This document shows, one piece after another, positions 49,931 through 62,990 of a stretch of 64,000 nt of DNA. The translations under genes were made by a program, and so were the position numbers. Below the pieces are notes generated by a model. That model did no database searches. It was given only the letters and a program-made list of their open reading frames with translations, and was not told where the DNA came from. Numbering within the stretch: the stretch's first letter is position 1; each line of letters begins with the position of its first letter. Location: the NCBI GenBank assembly GCA_963669155.1, contig OZ022576.1:6549667-6613666 (forward strand), in the 5' to 3' direction. The DNA is from Arbacia lixula. Its lineage: Eukaryota; Echinodermata; Echinoidea; Arbacioida; Arbaciidae.

Positions 49931-52900
49931 TCAGATGGTCACCCCAGCCAATCAGCTCTCCATCATTCTCCCGCTCTAGCCAATCCATGAGTGGCCTAAA
50001 GTACCTCTTGATGGAGCTTGTATCCATGGTAGAGCGGCCTGTCAGCTTGTGCATGGCCTCAGGCCACGGTCTGCTCATCCCCATCTCTAACATGGATCTG
50101 TCAAATCAGAAGGAAGTCATCAATATACATGCACCAACGTACAGTGTGAAAGAAGATAAAACACTATAATCTAACCATGTAATAGTTGTGTATATGATGT
50201 ACATCGTCATATTCATGGTCTTTCCCTGCTGTGAAACTATGTTTTCGTATCCATGGTATCAGTAATAAACTGCGGATTGTTCATTGTCTGTATAGACTTT
50301 TTCCAGTGTTCAGTTTACAGAAATCAAGCCAGTGTGTTATGCAGTGTGTTATGACACAGGTGCTTATTCATAGCGCGAGCCCTACGATCAGAATATTCGG
50401 AACCATAAAGCCTATCTAGGTTTGGTTTCTGTGATAAAACAACGAATGCTCAGCAACGAATACTCAGCAGTTTGCGTAAACCATGAGAACAGACTTGGGA
50501 CCCCTACAGACGAAAACAAGAACATACTTGAAGTAAACATGATCTACACAAAAATTATCATTTATTCAAATATATACCATTGAGTTTTAACTCTTTGTTT
50601 ATACACACAAAACCTCAGAGTAGAATTTTTATCTGCCACACAAAGTGTTAAGAAAATAAACAGCCGGTGGACCATATTTTGTTTATATCTCTGTAACTAT
50701 TACATGTAACTCTTGACACTTAAATACCATGGCAACACATGTAATACTCAGAACGGATTGGTTGCTTTAATGGAAGTTATACTTCACTGCCAGGTAGGCC
50801 TATCACAGTAGAGCTCTATACACGTTCTCTCTACAATGAATCAGAACTTACTTGAGCTTAGCACCAGCCTCCTTGGAGTTGTAAACATTGCACAGATGGA
50901 GGGCGCCCTCGTCACCCGCTGCGTTGCACATTGCCTCGTGGAACTGAAACTGGACGATGAAACTTACAAAATACCTGTCAGATAAAATAGGATACATGTA
51001 CAAAACACGTTTTCATACTTCATGTGATTCGTGACCGACTTGCACAGCTCGCTTGGCACATATTCTGGAAAGCCAGACAAGCAGTATGAGTATGATGTTA
51101 AATGTTTATTTCTGTTTCTTATTAAACAAGTATAAATCAAAATTGTCTTTTGCCCCCCCCCCCCCCTCATACGGTTGTTCAAGAATGCTGTGGGCATATG
51201 AATCCCATACGCAATATTATATATGTATATATCTCTTTTTCTGTTGGTGCGATCAGATCTTACCTATGTATCTAACATGTGCTTTATTTTGTGTACATAT
51301 CATTGATATGTAATTTCACCAAACTATATCAATATCTTAGGTGATATTAAAAATGGGTAAGTACAACTAAATTAAGTCTTATTGAAAACCATTGACCTAA
51401 GAACTGAACGCAGCACCCCGCAGTTCCTACACCTGCTCACCTGATATAAGGCGTTCCTGAGGGGACGTGGTACTTCGCACCAGGGTCAAAATCACTACTG
51501 GTCCTCTCCACGGGAGGAATGATGCCCTGATACTCTTCCCTGCAGGGCAAAGAATGATGAGAGATTCGGGAAAAACAAATGAACAGGACAATGGGGGGAT
51601 TACATCAGTTTATAAACGGAACGATATATCTTCAATTATACAAGGTGAGATGTGGTGAACAGACATCAAACAAACGCAAACATTTTATTTTATACAATAG
51701 TAAAGGTATAAGGACATTTGTCTACTGAGAGTCAGTAACATGTTTTGTATGATTGCACTTATTACATTTAAAAAGGAGAGACACTTAGACATTACAACAT
51801 GATAATATTGATATTGGGAGAGCAGCGTGTGTCAATCGGTAGATAGTTCGTCCGTCAGTGGCAAGGTCGTGGGTCCTAGTCCAACTCAATTCTTAACTTT
51901 TGAATACTTTAAAATAAAATCTGTTTCATCTGAACCAAGGAGTGGAACTGCGCCGTCGTAACTTTCGTTGGAATATGAATATTTACTTAAACGAAATAAA
52001 TACGAGAAAGGCTTTTTGCAATTAGACATTTTTTAGCACCTGATGATATTTATCGATCAGCATGAACGGAGCATAATTCAAGTGCATTGTGTTATGTTGG
52101 CATCGAAATTGCGGGATAGAAACGGCGGGAAACGCCGAGAAAATAGCCTGGCGTAAAGCATGGCGCCCTAGAGATGATAATGATGACGTTTACCTGAGCT
52201 GCCACCATTTCTCGTTGTAGTCCTCAGGAGTGATCTCTCCACGGAACACCTGCCATCGCCACTTATCGATGAGGAGGCCGAAAGGGAGGAAGGCGATTTT
52301 ATTCAGGGCGACTTGCATCAGGTAGTTGATTTCTTGACCTACGAGAAACAGAGAGTCAATTATGATACATTCATTTATAAATACGATAACAACGTATTCA
52401 GGTATTAGTCAAAATAAGCATTTTGTAACTAGAATTTGATTAAAACGCACACATTGGCTCTACTAGGGCTGATATCGCACGGGTACGATCTCGTCCAAGT
52501 TGCCCTATCGTAGGTTCACACTTGGGATCATGTGCAAATCGAGTCAATGTGGTGGCGGGCTTACCAATAATATGGTACATCATCAGATGGTACGCTAGGA
52601 ATACCTCTGCATCAACCTATACCAAATATATTGCATAACCTACTATTTATCACGTAGGTCATATTCACTCATGCTTTAGTCCCCTTACATATCATCACTG
52701 AGGAGCAGGTACATAGCGGCACTACAAGACAATTGCAATGATATGTGCCACAAAGGCAGCCCTCAGATATATAGAAATGATTTGAAAATTCGACGTCGAT
52801 AAAAAAGAAAAACTCACTCTTATCAATGTCGCTGGATTTGAGGAGGCCGATTGTGTGGAGGTAATCTGGCGTGACCACAGAGAGTGCGATGGTGTCGCCC

Positions 52901-55900
52901 ACGGCCTCGTGGAAGCCCGGGTTGGCGCCGCCTTGGAAGATATGCGGCTGCTTGCTGTACTGCAGGTAGTACTCACAGTGGCCCATCTCATGATGCACAG
53001 TGTTCAGGTCCTCCATGTTCACCTCCGTGCACATCTTGATCCTGGAGGCAAGAAGTCCAAAGAAGTCAGATTTGTAGGGATGATATTCGGCTCTTTCTGT
53101 TTCCCACGAGAGTTGTCATATTCAATTAGATAAAGTAAGCCTTGCCCTTAGATGATTTTGCGTTGTTTAATTCTTAAAAGAAAATGTGATTCATGGGTAA
53201 CCATGGTAACTGTGCTATCGCTAAATTGGTACTGTAACCTTCGCCCTGCAAACCCGGTGCATGTATTATATATTTGTCATACAAATGTATATCAGCACCG
53301 AATATCATGTGATGTAGTGTACCACAAACAGCTATACACCTCCGACAATTATTTATATCCGTACTTGATTTAGAAACGTTACCATCTTGAGAAACTATAA
53401 CTTTGTCCAAAATGAAATATAATACACCATTTGCTGAGACATTACGCAATATGTCAATTATACCATTGAAATCTCATTGTTTTAATGTTGCATTTTTTTT
53501 TAGCCAGCCGGAATGTTTAGCGCTCATTCTGTTACAATCAAGGTGCCAATATCACACGTAGTTTGACAGGACTCCAAATGGGTGAGATCCCATTTTCACG
53601 ACACGAGTCACATGTGAGACATACCAAGACGTGTTTTCTGCTTACCTGACATCGCGGTTTTCGGCGAAGTCGTGAGCCGAGCCGTGGCACACCACCTCTC
53701 TGTCCTTCGGCTTCACAACCATGGACTTGGTCCAGAAGGTATCAGGCATCGGGTCGAGGCCGATGGAGGTGAAGAATCTGTTGTTTTGTAAGAGAAAAAT
53801 GAGGGAGGGGAGATGAAGAAGATAAAGAAGAAGATGGGGATGAAGGAGAAGAAGGCGGAGAAAAAAACAATCTTTATATCATTCAGATTGAGGTGATTCA
53901 CGGACGAAGGCGGGATTGATGATTGATGATTGATGATTCTGGTGACGATGAGAATGATAACGCTTGTGATGAACTAGAGATAAAGTGAAGATAATGGCAA
54001 TGAAAATAAAGATGAGTAATGACAATTAATTGATTAATCAATCAATTTTGACGATGCCAAAACTGATGATATTTACAATGACGAGCAGGATAAAGATGAT
54101 GGTGAACGTCTGTCGCGTCTGATATTATGGCTACGTAAAGTCCACATTGACATGTCCTCTACATCTCACTATATATTCCTTGGTGCAAATTAACTCTAAA
54201 GCTCCCATAGCCACATCTCCACCACCAGTGAATCTTAAGACGCGTCACCACCCACCTGTTAGCGACTTGAAACATCTTGGTGACAGTCCAATGCTGGTCT
54301 TTCATGGTCTGAGTCACATCGATAGTTCCCTGGTTACGGAATGGCTCCACGATATCGTATATATTATTCCATTGCTGCGCCCACATGTTTCCTGTCCACC
54401 ACAAACAAGAATAAATACAGTCACGTCCAAAACTTAATCGAGAATTTTCATAAATTATACCATTTTTACAAATTTGATACCATCAAAATGTTGTCATCAG
54501 CATCATCAGCATATTACTGTAAGTCCTCACATTTGTTTCCCTCCCGTCAAATGTACTCCTTTTATTTATTTTTTTGTATTAACAAGTTTTTGTAGACTTT
54601 CATAGTTTCTGCAATGATTTGGTATGATCTTCTCAATCAAATAATGGGACGATATTTTCCAGCTTTGCTTTGTTATATTTGGTCCTCTCACTAACTGTGT
54701 CTATTTGAATTGTCAACATTCATGCAGTAGGTGGAACATAAATGAATCAAATGAAAAAATCACCTAGCAGATGGGCCGGGATGGGCTCGCGTGTGTCCAC
54801 CCGGTCGTGTCCGTACTGGTCCGCTAGTTTTCGTCTGACGTACGCATGGAGCTGAAGGTACATGGGCTTGACCTCTTGCCACAATTCGTCCACCACGTCC
54901 TCGAAATCCTCGTCCTCATACTTCTCGAGTAGAGCTTCGGTGTGAGTGTCGTAGCCTACAGTCACACAGTGACATGAAACAGTGAATGACAGATTAATAT
55001 CGTTACTGTTACATCATACACTGTGTACAATGCAATAAATTCCGGGTATTATTGAGACGATTGCTCTTTTTACCGCAATATCTACAATGATTTACTTATC
55101 GACTAAACTGTATTCTCTGCTCATTTTGATAAGATATGCAAATAAATCTAAGTTTAACATACTCATCCACTCAAGATGGCGAAATCTAGATATAGAAATC
55201 GCATATTATATTTCGTTTCTCCTTCAGCATGATCGATCTTCCATATTCTGTCAAGGACAGTCACGTGACAGTCTCTGCAACCTTCATTATTGTGATAAGT
55301 GTTGTTTTAGCTGAATAAAAGTCCTAGTTCATAAGCAAACTCTCCATACGTCATCATTCTCTGATCTTTACAAGTGAGTGTCGTTGGTTTGTTGAAGGGG
55401 TTTGTGTGTATAAAGTGTGTTAAAAAAATACAAACATGGCGCATAAAAATTTAAGCAGTTTCTATCATGTGTCGTAAGTGCTACAAAAAGTGCTCTTAAA
55501 AAGCATGTCACTTGTTTAAAGACAGCCCGTCCCTTTTTCAGATCACCACAAAACCATCGAAACATTGGCAAAACATATATAGAAGTGTTAGCAAGCTGTA
55601 TATTCATAATTTTAAACTGATACGTAGTGTAAAATTCAAATAATGCACGTAAACAACGTCTGAGTAATAGTCTTTACCTCAGGCTCTTAGCAGTTTGTGT
55701 TGAAATATCTGCTTTATTGATTAATCTGTTTATTAAATTATAAAACGCATTATGAAAAAATGTTCTATAGAAGGAATCATCTCCAGAGTTTGGTAATTAA
55801 GCATAAAATTAGGATTTCACACATGCATAATAACCACATAGATACTGTAACAAAGACTAATACTTTTTTCGTAGTACGAAAAAAGTCTGTTTGAAATTTA

Positions 55901-58900
55901 ACGGCTGAAATTTTTACATATACAGAAAGCTTCAACATGCTATATTCTTAGAAATGGTCTTAAATCACACTTTCATCAATTTACGATCGTGATAGAAGAT
56001 TTCAAAATTTAAGCTTGCAAAAGGGACGGACAATCTTTAACTTTTAACTTGTCGGGGGAAAAACCCCTCTGTGCCGGAGGTTTTCTCTATTACAGTTTGG
56101 TCGTAAATTTGCGACAGTGGCACGTTACCCCTTAGTCGCAAAAATACGACAGCGACAGGTTAAGGGTTAATTACCCCCTCGCCTTGCAGCCTCATTCTTG
56201 AGCTCCACGTAGGTCGGGTACAGCTCGCCGATCTTCGGCCCAACGGCGTCCCGCCAACCCTTCCAGATTCGGACGAGCTCGTCGTAGTCGCGGCCGTGGG
56301 CCATGATCTCCGTGAGCTCGGGTTCGAGAGACAGACACCCTTCTTCCGTGCTGCTTCCCCCGGGCCCGGCCGCTTGGCTGTCGGGACACACCTTTCCCAC
56401 GCTGTAGATCGTCTGCATTTTATTCGTAGTCCTCTGCAACAACCTACAATGTATATCGGATAAGTGTTCAACTACCATCATCAACAACCATAACAGAGAA
56501 TACACATGTTGATGCCAATGGGAGATCCATGAAAGGGAATACTAAACATAGAGTTCAATTAAATGATAGGAATTCTACCCAACCCCTTTACGAATACACA
56601 AATACACAACCATGCACGCACACCCCCCCCCCCCCCCTCCTATTTTTAAAAATTAATGCACACTAAAAACCACAAATAATTTCGGTTATATCAATAATCA
56701 TCAATAAGATATGAAAATATCAAAAGGCAAATTCTATTTTGTCTTGAATAGGTTATCGAAAAACAACTTTGTCCTAAAAGAATTTTAATGAAAACAAGTA
56801 TTTGCTTCAATGAGAACTATTTATAAGAAATTACTTACTGATGTTGCATGGAGTCTTGCTGCTAAGGACATTACATAAACATCTTAAACCCATTATCATA
56901 TACTCCTTATTATCCAGTGGTTTCATCCCAATCAATGTGCTTACGCATAAAAATGTTAATTATCATTTACTGGTGCTTCAAGAAGCCAAGTATCAAGAGA
57001 TTCCAGACGTATTGAAAGCATTTTAATCACGTCTTAAAATGTCAAGAGTTTATTTGCAGCCATCCTCCCAGGGCAATTATCGAGTATGGTCCGCAAACGA
57101 GCCATTGCATCCACCGAAGGAATTTGCTGAAGTGATCTTGTCATTTTTACATGATTCAGCATTGCCTATACTTACATAAATGGAGGTGTGTACGTCAATC
57201 TCCACATGATGTATACATGTCGATGTATTTTTTTTAATCTTTCGTAATATCAGTGACGCAAATCGACTTTAAGCGTATATAGAATAGTAAGACAAAATCG
57301 TTGACATCATGGCTTAGGGTACCTTCGTTTGTCGGGGTCTCTCAATTCTCCCCCTCTCAAGGCGAATCCGAGCATCCGTTTACTTTGTCCGTCAAGATAG
57401 CGTTGATCTATTTCCTTTGCCTCATCTTTCATTTCTAAGCCGTAGTTACCAGAAAGCATGGACACGTTGGCAAGGAACTGGTAAATCGAAAATATAACGG
57501 TAGATAAACTGAATCGTCAGGATCAGAAAGGTATATAGACTTTCTCAAAGAATGGTAACAGTGATCACATGTAAACACAGTCATTTATACGAGTGGGACA
57601 AATCTGATCACTAGAATTTACAGATTAACAATCCATAAATAAAGAAAAAGTTTAACTGGCAGCATAGAAGGAGAAGGTTATATATTGCAGAAGGATATTG
57701 GTAATCAAGATTTAAAAATCAAAATGAGGGGGGGGGGGGGAATGTTGCACAGTAAGCTGCGAGAAAGCATCTCAAAGCTGACTATGGTTAAAATACATAA
57801 AACATCCACATCACATCCAGAAAAAGGTGATTATAGAAAAAAAAAACCTTAGTAAGCCTGATTCTAACGAGCAAAGCGGGGAGAGGGGGGGGGGGGCGTC
57901 AAGATGAAAAATAAAACATACTTAATTAGACTGTGGCAAGGATACGACGAACATGAAACATAAGCACGCATTCATAGGTGGGTGTAATCAAAGATGGAAA
58001 ACGTCCGCACCAGGGACCTAGCCAGGTCACTGCTTGCAGAACAAGAATTTAACGAGTGCGATAAATGAAAAAATACATAAGATGCAGAGCGTAATCCTTG
58101 AGCAGGAACAGGGCAAAAAAACCTTTAATGGCCAAAATGGGTTCGACTCCAGATGATGCGGTATGCCATTAGCGTCACATGCAATAAAGTAATTGGAACT
58201 GCCGCGCTTGCATTGATATAACCAGCCAAGATATTTATCATTAAGTCATTCGTGTTATGCTGGTAATTCTAAAAGGTATCGGCGGTGCTGTTTTGGAGAG
58301 TTATAATAGGGTCATAATTCAATAGATGCATGCTCGTGCGTGAGCAATTATCTATTATTAGAGCCTTGGTCAAATTCTGCAACAATATTACTATGAGCAG
58401 GTAGGTAAACATAATGATAATGGAAAGTGAGAACTGGGTTACCGTAACGCGAGTGATATAAAAAGTATGGGGCACTGTATGAGCATGTATTAAAGTTCAC
58501 CCTGAAAATAAGTTGGTTTCAATAAAAGCAGACACATGAAAGAAACGTATTTACGAAGGTTTGATGAAATTCCGTCATACGATAAGAAAGTTATGATCAT
58601 TTAAAGTTATAATTTTGTGACGTCACGTGCAAGTTGCTCTCCCCTATGCTGTGTACAGTTTGGGTATTCTTAATGTGCATTTTCTCAATAGATATGCATC
58701 TTCTTTACCTGTGCATTTGGTACATTAAAAATATCCATGATCTCGACTAGTATTAATGATATGTTTGTCCATACGCATGAGTGGATGTAAATCATGTGCG
58801 TGCTTGAGCGCGTGCGTAACTGTACTTTTGTTGTGTGAGAATGTGTGGGGGGGGGGGGGATATAAATTAGGTAATAATGACTATCAAGCCCATGTGAGAG

Positions 58901-61146
58901 AGGAGGTGTATATAAAACTAAAATTGATTAGCAAGAATCAGTGTTCCTAATATGACTTCATACTCTCAAAATAAAACATTACGAAAAGCAAGGAGAGCAG
59001 TAAAAACACTGCCATTCAGAGAAATAATTTTCATAGGGGGAAATCTTAATATAATTTTAGCGTTGATTAGGAAGACTTTAGGAAGTACGTTACTTGCTTA
59101 ATGACTACTCGGTGTATATTTCTAGGAAGACCGAGTCACAGTGTCAGTGGGAGTGCATCTTTTTTTTTTTCCACGTGTCAGTTTTTCCCGGACGTTGGTT
59201 GTTATAGTAGCGTAGGTTGAGGAGGAGAGCGCAGCAAGAAGCTGTTTAACTTGCATTTATTCATAACGTGGATTACGCCCACTTTCGTCTGCTGAAGCTC
59301 TGGCTGTAGGAAAGACCCGAAGAGGGTGTATATTTGGAATGACGAGAACTTCCTATGGATGCAGGAAAGGAGATGATCGAGGGCGATTGCGAATACAATT
59401 CCTATCTCACGTGTAATTTGAACGGCATTACTGTACACGTTCTCTCATATACTGCGTTCAAAAGTATAACACAAAAATACTTATTAGCCGTTCGTGGAGG
59501 TAAAACGGGTATACAGTGATTATAAAGTTATGCCTCTGAATAAATAATGGACCAACTGATGTAATACTCCAAGGAAAGATAATTTCTCCCCGTTGATTAT
59601 GTATACGAGCATCCATGGAATAGGAAACTGACAGACAGGGGGGAGGCCTGGACAATTAAACTAATGAAACGTGTCGTGTAATACATGTAATAAGCGAGAC
59701 CTCGTACTCATCTACAATTAGCAATTAGACAATTAGATCAAACAGCATAATGTTAAGGGTGAGATCATTGTGTATCGCACGTACACATGTCAAAATGGGG
59801 GCCGGGTCGGGAAATTGTCGCATGATAAGCGCTTTTAATTTTCAAATAAATATATTCATTCACGTATTCAATACTAATGTTAGATAATTATGAAAGGTTA
59901 GTAGTGTGTGCGTATGTGTGGGAGGTAGGAGGGGTGTGAATGCATAGACAATCAAGAAAAACACAAATAATGTATAGTAAACATATGTAAATTCATATTA
60001 CTGTATTCCATAGTATGTGGATGCGAAAACGGAGTTGTTTTCCGATTCAGAATAAGAAAAAAACATGTACAATTAATGTGACAATGCGCCATTAGCTGCT
60101 CAGAATACTGATATCTATATGTTGCTGCAGAGGCGGCATGCAATGTCTTCGTTAAGGACGAATTGCAAGCCGTAACAATAACTAAGAAAATGCACTCCTT
60201 ACCTCGGTGTTGTACTTGGTTATATTAGTGACGTAATTCCAAGAGGCGAGAGCTGCAAAGTTGGACGTCTCGGCCATGGTAAAGTTAAGTACGTCCAGCC
60301 ATTCTGCTACAACGTCTGGGTCGCTCACTTTCCCTGCATTGTCAGGAAAGAATAAGATCCGAATCATATTGTTTCTTAAAACGGTTTAAACAGAGTAAGG
60401 CCCTTTTAAAACATGATTCATTTGGCTATGGTTTGGCTAGAGGACAAGCGGTTCGAAAAGCGTCATTCGATGCTGGATACTATATTCAATATTCAGTACC
60501 AGCTTAACACTATGCGTGCCGGATAAACTGTTGCTCTGTGAGAATTGTACGTATTACCTGTGAATAAAATCACACGAGGCACGCAATGTGTTAAGATGAT
60601 AGTCCAACCCGGTTGGTAGAGTATGGCCATTGATGTGTGTAGCCATCTCGCAATTTGATCTGTTTTCTGTCACATGCAGATGACATAGAGAACGTGACCG
60701 CAGAATTTACTAAAATACATCACTACTTTGTTACAGGTCACTCAAAGGTTGTAGCTATTCAAGAACCAACGTGTAAGGAGGGATACCAATTTGCTCAGAA
60801 TATATTCATCCTATCATGTAATGGGCGGGGAGTAGAGCTTAGCGAGCATTGCTCACTTGTTTGAAGTTGCCGCTCATCCGCATCGATTCCTACACCCATA
60901 GATTTCCAGAGAGCGCCAAGCTTCTTATGCGCCATATTCACACTTACCAGTTTCTATATACTCGAGGCACGGGGCACAGGACAGGCATAGTTGTCCCTGC
61001 TCGTCCGTGCACGCCATTCTCGATAAAAGTCCATCGGTTTCATCGACGAACCGCTTTAGATCGCCAAGATTTAGTTGAAGAAAAGATGCCACGTGTGTAC
61101 TTAGTAAGACTATGATGAGACAACAGTAACTGACGCAGCCCATCAT
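49902..61146 (-). CDS. ACE: ACE-like M2 peptidase gene E, secreted
   Basis: A complete 12-exon gene, 666 aa. Coding exons: 61146-60948, 60333-60203, 57477-57323, 56443-56175, 54955-54764, 54391-54256, 53777-53646, 53041-52818, 52338-52194, 51539-51441, 50974-50852 and 50097-49902. MMGC begins just after a likely 5' UTR acceptor (CTTTTCCAG at 61159). The signal peptide is [14 protein letters not shown]. Zinc motifs HHEMGH and [13 protein letters not shown] and PYIRY are present, with glycosylation sites NFT, NIT and NVS. Oddities: two extra cysteines near the N terminus (CLSCAPC), HCEYY and FQGGAN around the active site, and a 13-residue extension after LIGWG that lies in a local repeat. GGCTGGG|GTGACC could be a donor to an unseen anchor exon. 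It is convergent with gene D. Confidence 0.92.
50587..50651. mobile_element. TTAA-flanked MITE, about 57 bp
   Basis: TTAACTCTTTGTTTATACAC at the left and ACACAAAGTGTTAA at the right form short inverted ends with TTAA borders. It is in gene E intron 11. Confidence 0.5.
51822..51890 (+). repeat. Decayed tRNA-derived SINE head
   Basis: GTCAATCGGTAGA resembles an A-box and GGTCGTGGGTCCTAGTCC resembles a B-box, about 30 nt apart. It is in gene E intron 9 and too degenerate for a tRNA gene. Confidence 0.4.
52818..53041 (-). other. Gene E exon 8, zinc-site exon
   Basis: [20 protein letters not shown] then [14 protein letters not shown]. All three zinc ligands and the catalytic Glu are kept. The Arg of LREGAN/FRTGAN is replaced by Gln. 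The C-terminal part of the exon is identical in protein to gene C. Confidence 0.92.
56037..56170. mobile_element. TTAA-flanked MITE touching the gene E exon 4 donor
   Basis: TTAACTTTTAACTTGTCG at the left and CGACAGGTTAAGGGTTAA at the right are inverted copies. Inside, GTCGTAAATTTGCGAC and GTCGCAAAAATACGAC form another dyad. The right TTAA covers intron positions +5 to +8 of gene E intron 4 (donor GTAATTAA). Confidence 0.65.
57727..57740. repeat. Poly-G tract in gene E intron 2
   Basis: One of several G or C homopolymers (also near 51152, 56624, 57887 and 58848). The 2.7-kb intron 57478-60202 otherwise shows no gene. Confidence 0.85.
60504..60594. mobile_element. TTAA-flanked MITE, about 83 bp, in gene E intron 1
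   Basis: TTAACACTATGCGTGCC at the left and GGCACGCAATGTGTTAA at the right are inverted with few mismatches. Same family style as 5097 and 50587. Confidence 0.65.
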
Positions 61147-61158
61147 GATGAAGGCTAT

Positions 61159-62460
61159 CTGGAAAAGAAACATGAGAAATATTAGAAAAGCAACTTATCA
61201 TATCAAAATGTTAACGGTAACGGGAAGTACATTAATGACTACATGACGCAATCGTAGCAGAACTGCCATCGTCATCGAGGTGCGGATTGGTTTAATTTTA
61301 ACGATTTCATTATATTGAGAAGATTCCTTCCCGATAAACCGTCATTAGTCTCGGGTACGTATATCCCATGATCGTGACAGAATGGAACTATGTTGCTTGC
61401 GGGTCCAGAAATCGTTACCACTGCTACCTCTTTCCTTTTAAACATCGTACTGAACGTGATACCATCGTGAGTTGAAACTTCACAGCCAGCAGAACACTAC
61501 ACGTCTTGCATTGCCCCACCCTCTGCACTACCATGACTACGGAGTACGTGCATGTAGAGACCCGGATGTGGAAGCCCATAGGAAGTTTTGTCCTGTGCGC
61601 TTGTAACATGGTAGCCTACCAATAATATGTTCTTTGGGTAGTGGAGATACGATGTTCACGTTATTGCAGAGGCTTTACATTTAAAAACTTTGATACCTGC
61701 GGAAAGGTGCTTCAATTTCATACAGAACGTTACATAGTGTATGATACATCTGATGGATCCACTGGAGTAGAGAAAATACTTATTGCCTGGCGTATAGGCA
61801 GCCTTTGGTTCAGTCCAAACGATAATATGTTGGAGTTTGAAGAAAAGTGAACCCCACGTGAGAAAAATCAGAAAAATATCCCAGTTGAGTAGATTGATGG
61901 TAGGATTTTTTTTTATGAATCATAGTATTGTAATGAATTGTGAAAGTTGTCATCACTCGCCCTGAAGGCTTTCGTGATTGTGCTTTTCAACAATAAATAA
62001 TGGATCCTTTCTATCTGTCCACGTTTGCATCAACCTTCAATCATGCTTTGTCTAATATTGAAATTTAACAAAATTATACCTGACGTTCGCCAGGTAGTTT
62101 GATTGTTCTGATTCTAATTTCTGCAAAAGTCGAAATCGGCTTGTCTCGGGAGCTGTTTTCTCCTTTAACAAATCAATTGTTGGGGATAATGTTTGACTCA
62201 AGAAATACATATGAAATACCGTCGCAGCGGACCTTCCATCGTTCCGGCTCTATCAAGATGATGGTATATGCGACTAATAATGTAAAGAGCTTCTTCTTGT
62301 CCTCAGGCAAGATGCTCTGCTTTATGAAAACTACTGAATAATTCGCATCGGGCTGGATGAATCCTGCAAATATTTGTTATATTGATTATCATATTGTGGC
62401 ATGCACGGGTACACGTTTTTAAGTACGTATATTCAGTTCTCTGTGTTTTGTCCGGCATCT
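61159..62460. other. 5' flank of gene E, no second gene seen
   Basis: The acceptor-like CTTTTCCAG at 61159 suggests that the gene E untranslated leader is split. CAGGTATAAT at about 62080 on the minus strand is one possible donor. A 69-codon ORF at 61641-61850 on the plus strand has no recognisable feature. Confidence 0.35.
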
Positions 62461-62461
62461 C

Positions 62462-62464
<3 letters not shown>

Positions 62465-62507
<43 letters not shown>
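62465..62507. repeat. (CT)n microsatellite
   Basis: A pure CT run upstream of gene E. Confidence 0.9.
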
Positions 62508-62508
<1 letters not shown>

Positions 62509-62773
62509 AAACACCCACATAAACATATGCTCTTCTTTTTTTTTCTCCATTTTTTTTTCTCTTTCATCTCATTTTAATCGCCGCTGCATGAGAGTCATTC
62601 GGAAGTTTTAACAAAGTGTCTGCTTTGTCCTGATGATATTGACAAAGGAATATCTTACCCCAAACCTTTTCGCTGAGTAGTCTGTATTCAATTTTTCGGT
62701 ACATGTATGTTGTCAAATGTAATGTTGATATTGTTTTACTGCTAAAGCTACTCCTACGTATACTACAACATGT

Positions 62774-62990
62774 ACTTACAACTACTACTTATACTACTAC
62801 TATTATTGCACAGTACCAATACTATTACAACTACTGCCACTACCAATAGTAGTAGTACGAGTACTAGTACTACTGCTACTTCTACTGCTGATACTACTAC
62901 TGCTAGTGCTACTACAACAGCTACTACTACTACTACCACCACCACCACCACTACTACTACCACTGATAACAACTACGTCTACTACTACTC
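62774..62990. repeat. (ACT)n imperfect trinucleotide repeat
   Basis: More than 200 bp of ACT, AGT and ACC triplets. The Thr/Ser-rich and Val-rich ORFs on the two strands are artefacts. Confidence 0.9.

Noticed and set aside
61641-61850. 69-aa plus-strand ORF upstream of gene E
   Set aside because: No signal, domain, splice pattern or repeat explains it. The length is within chance for this composition.
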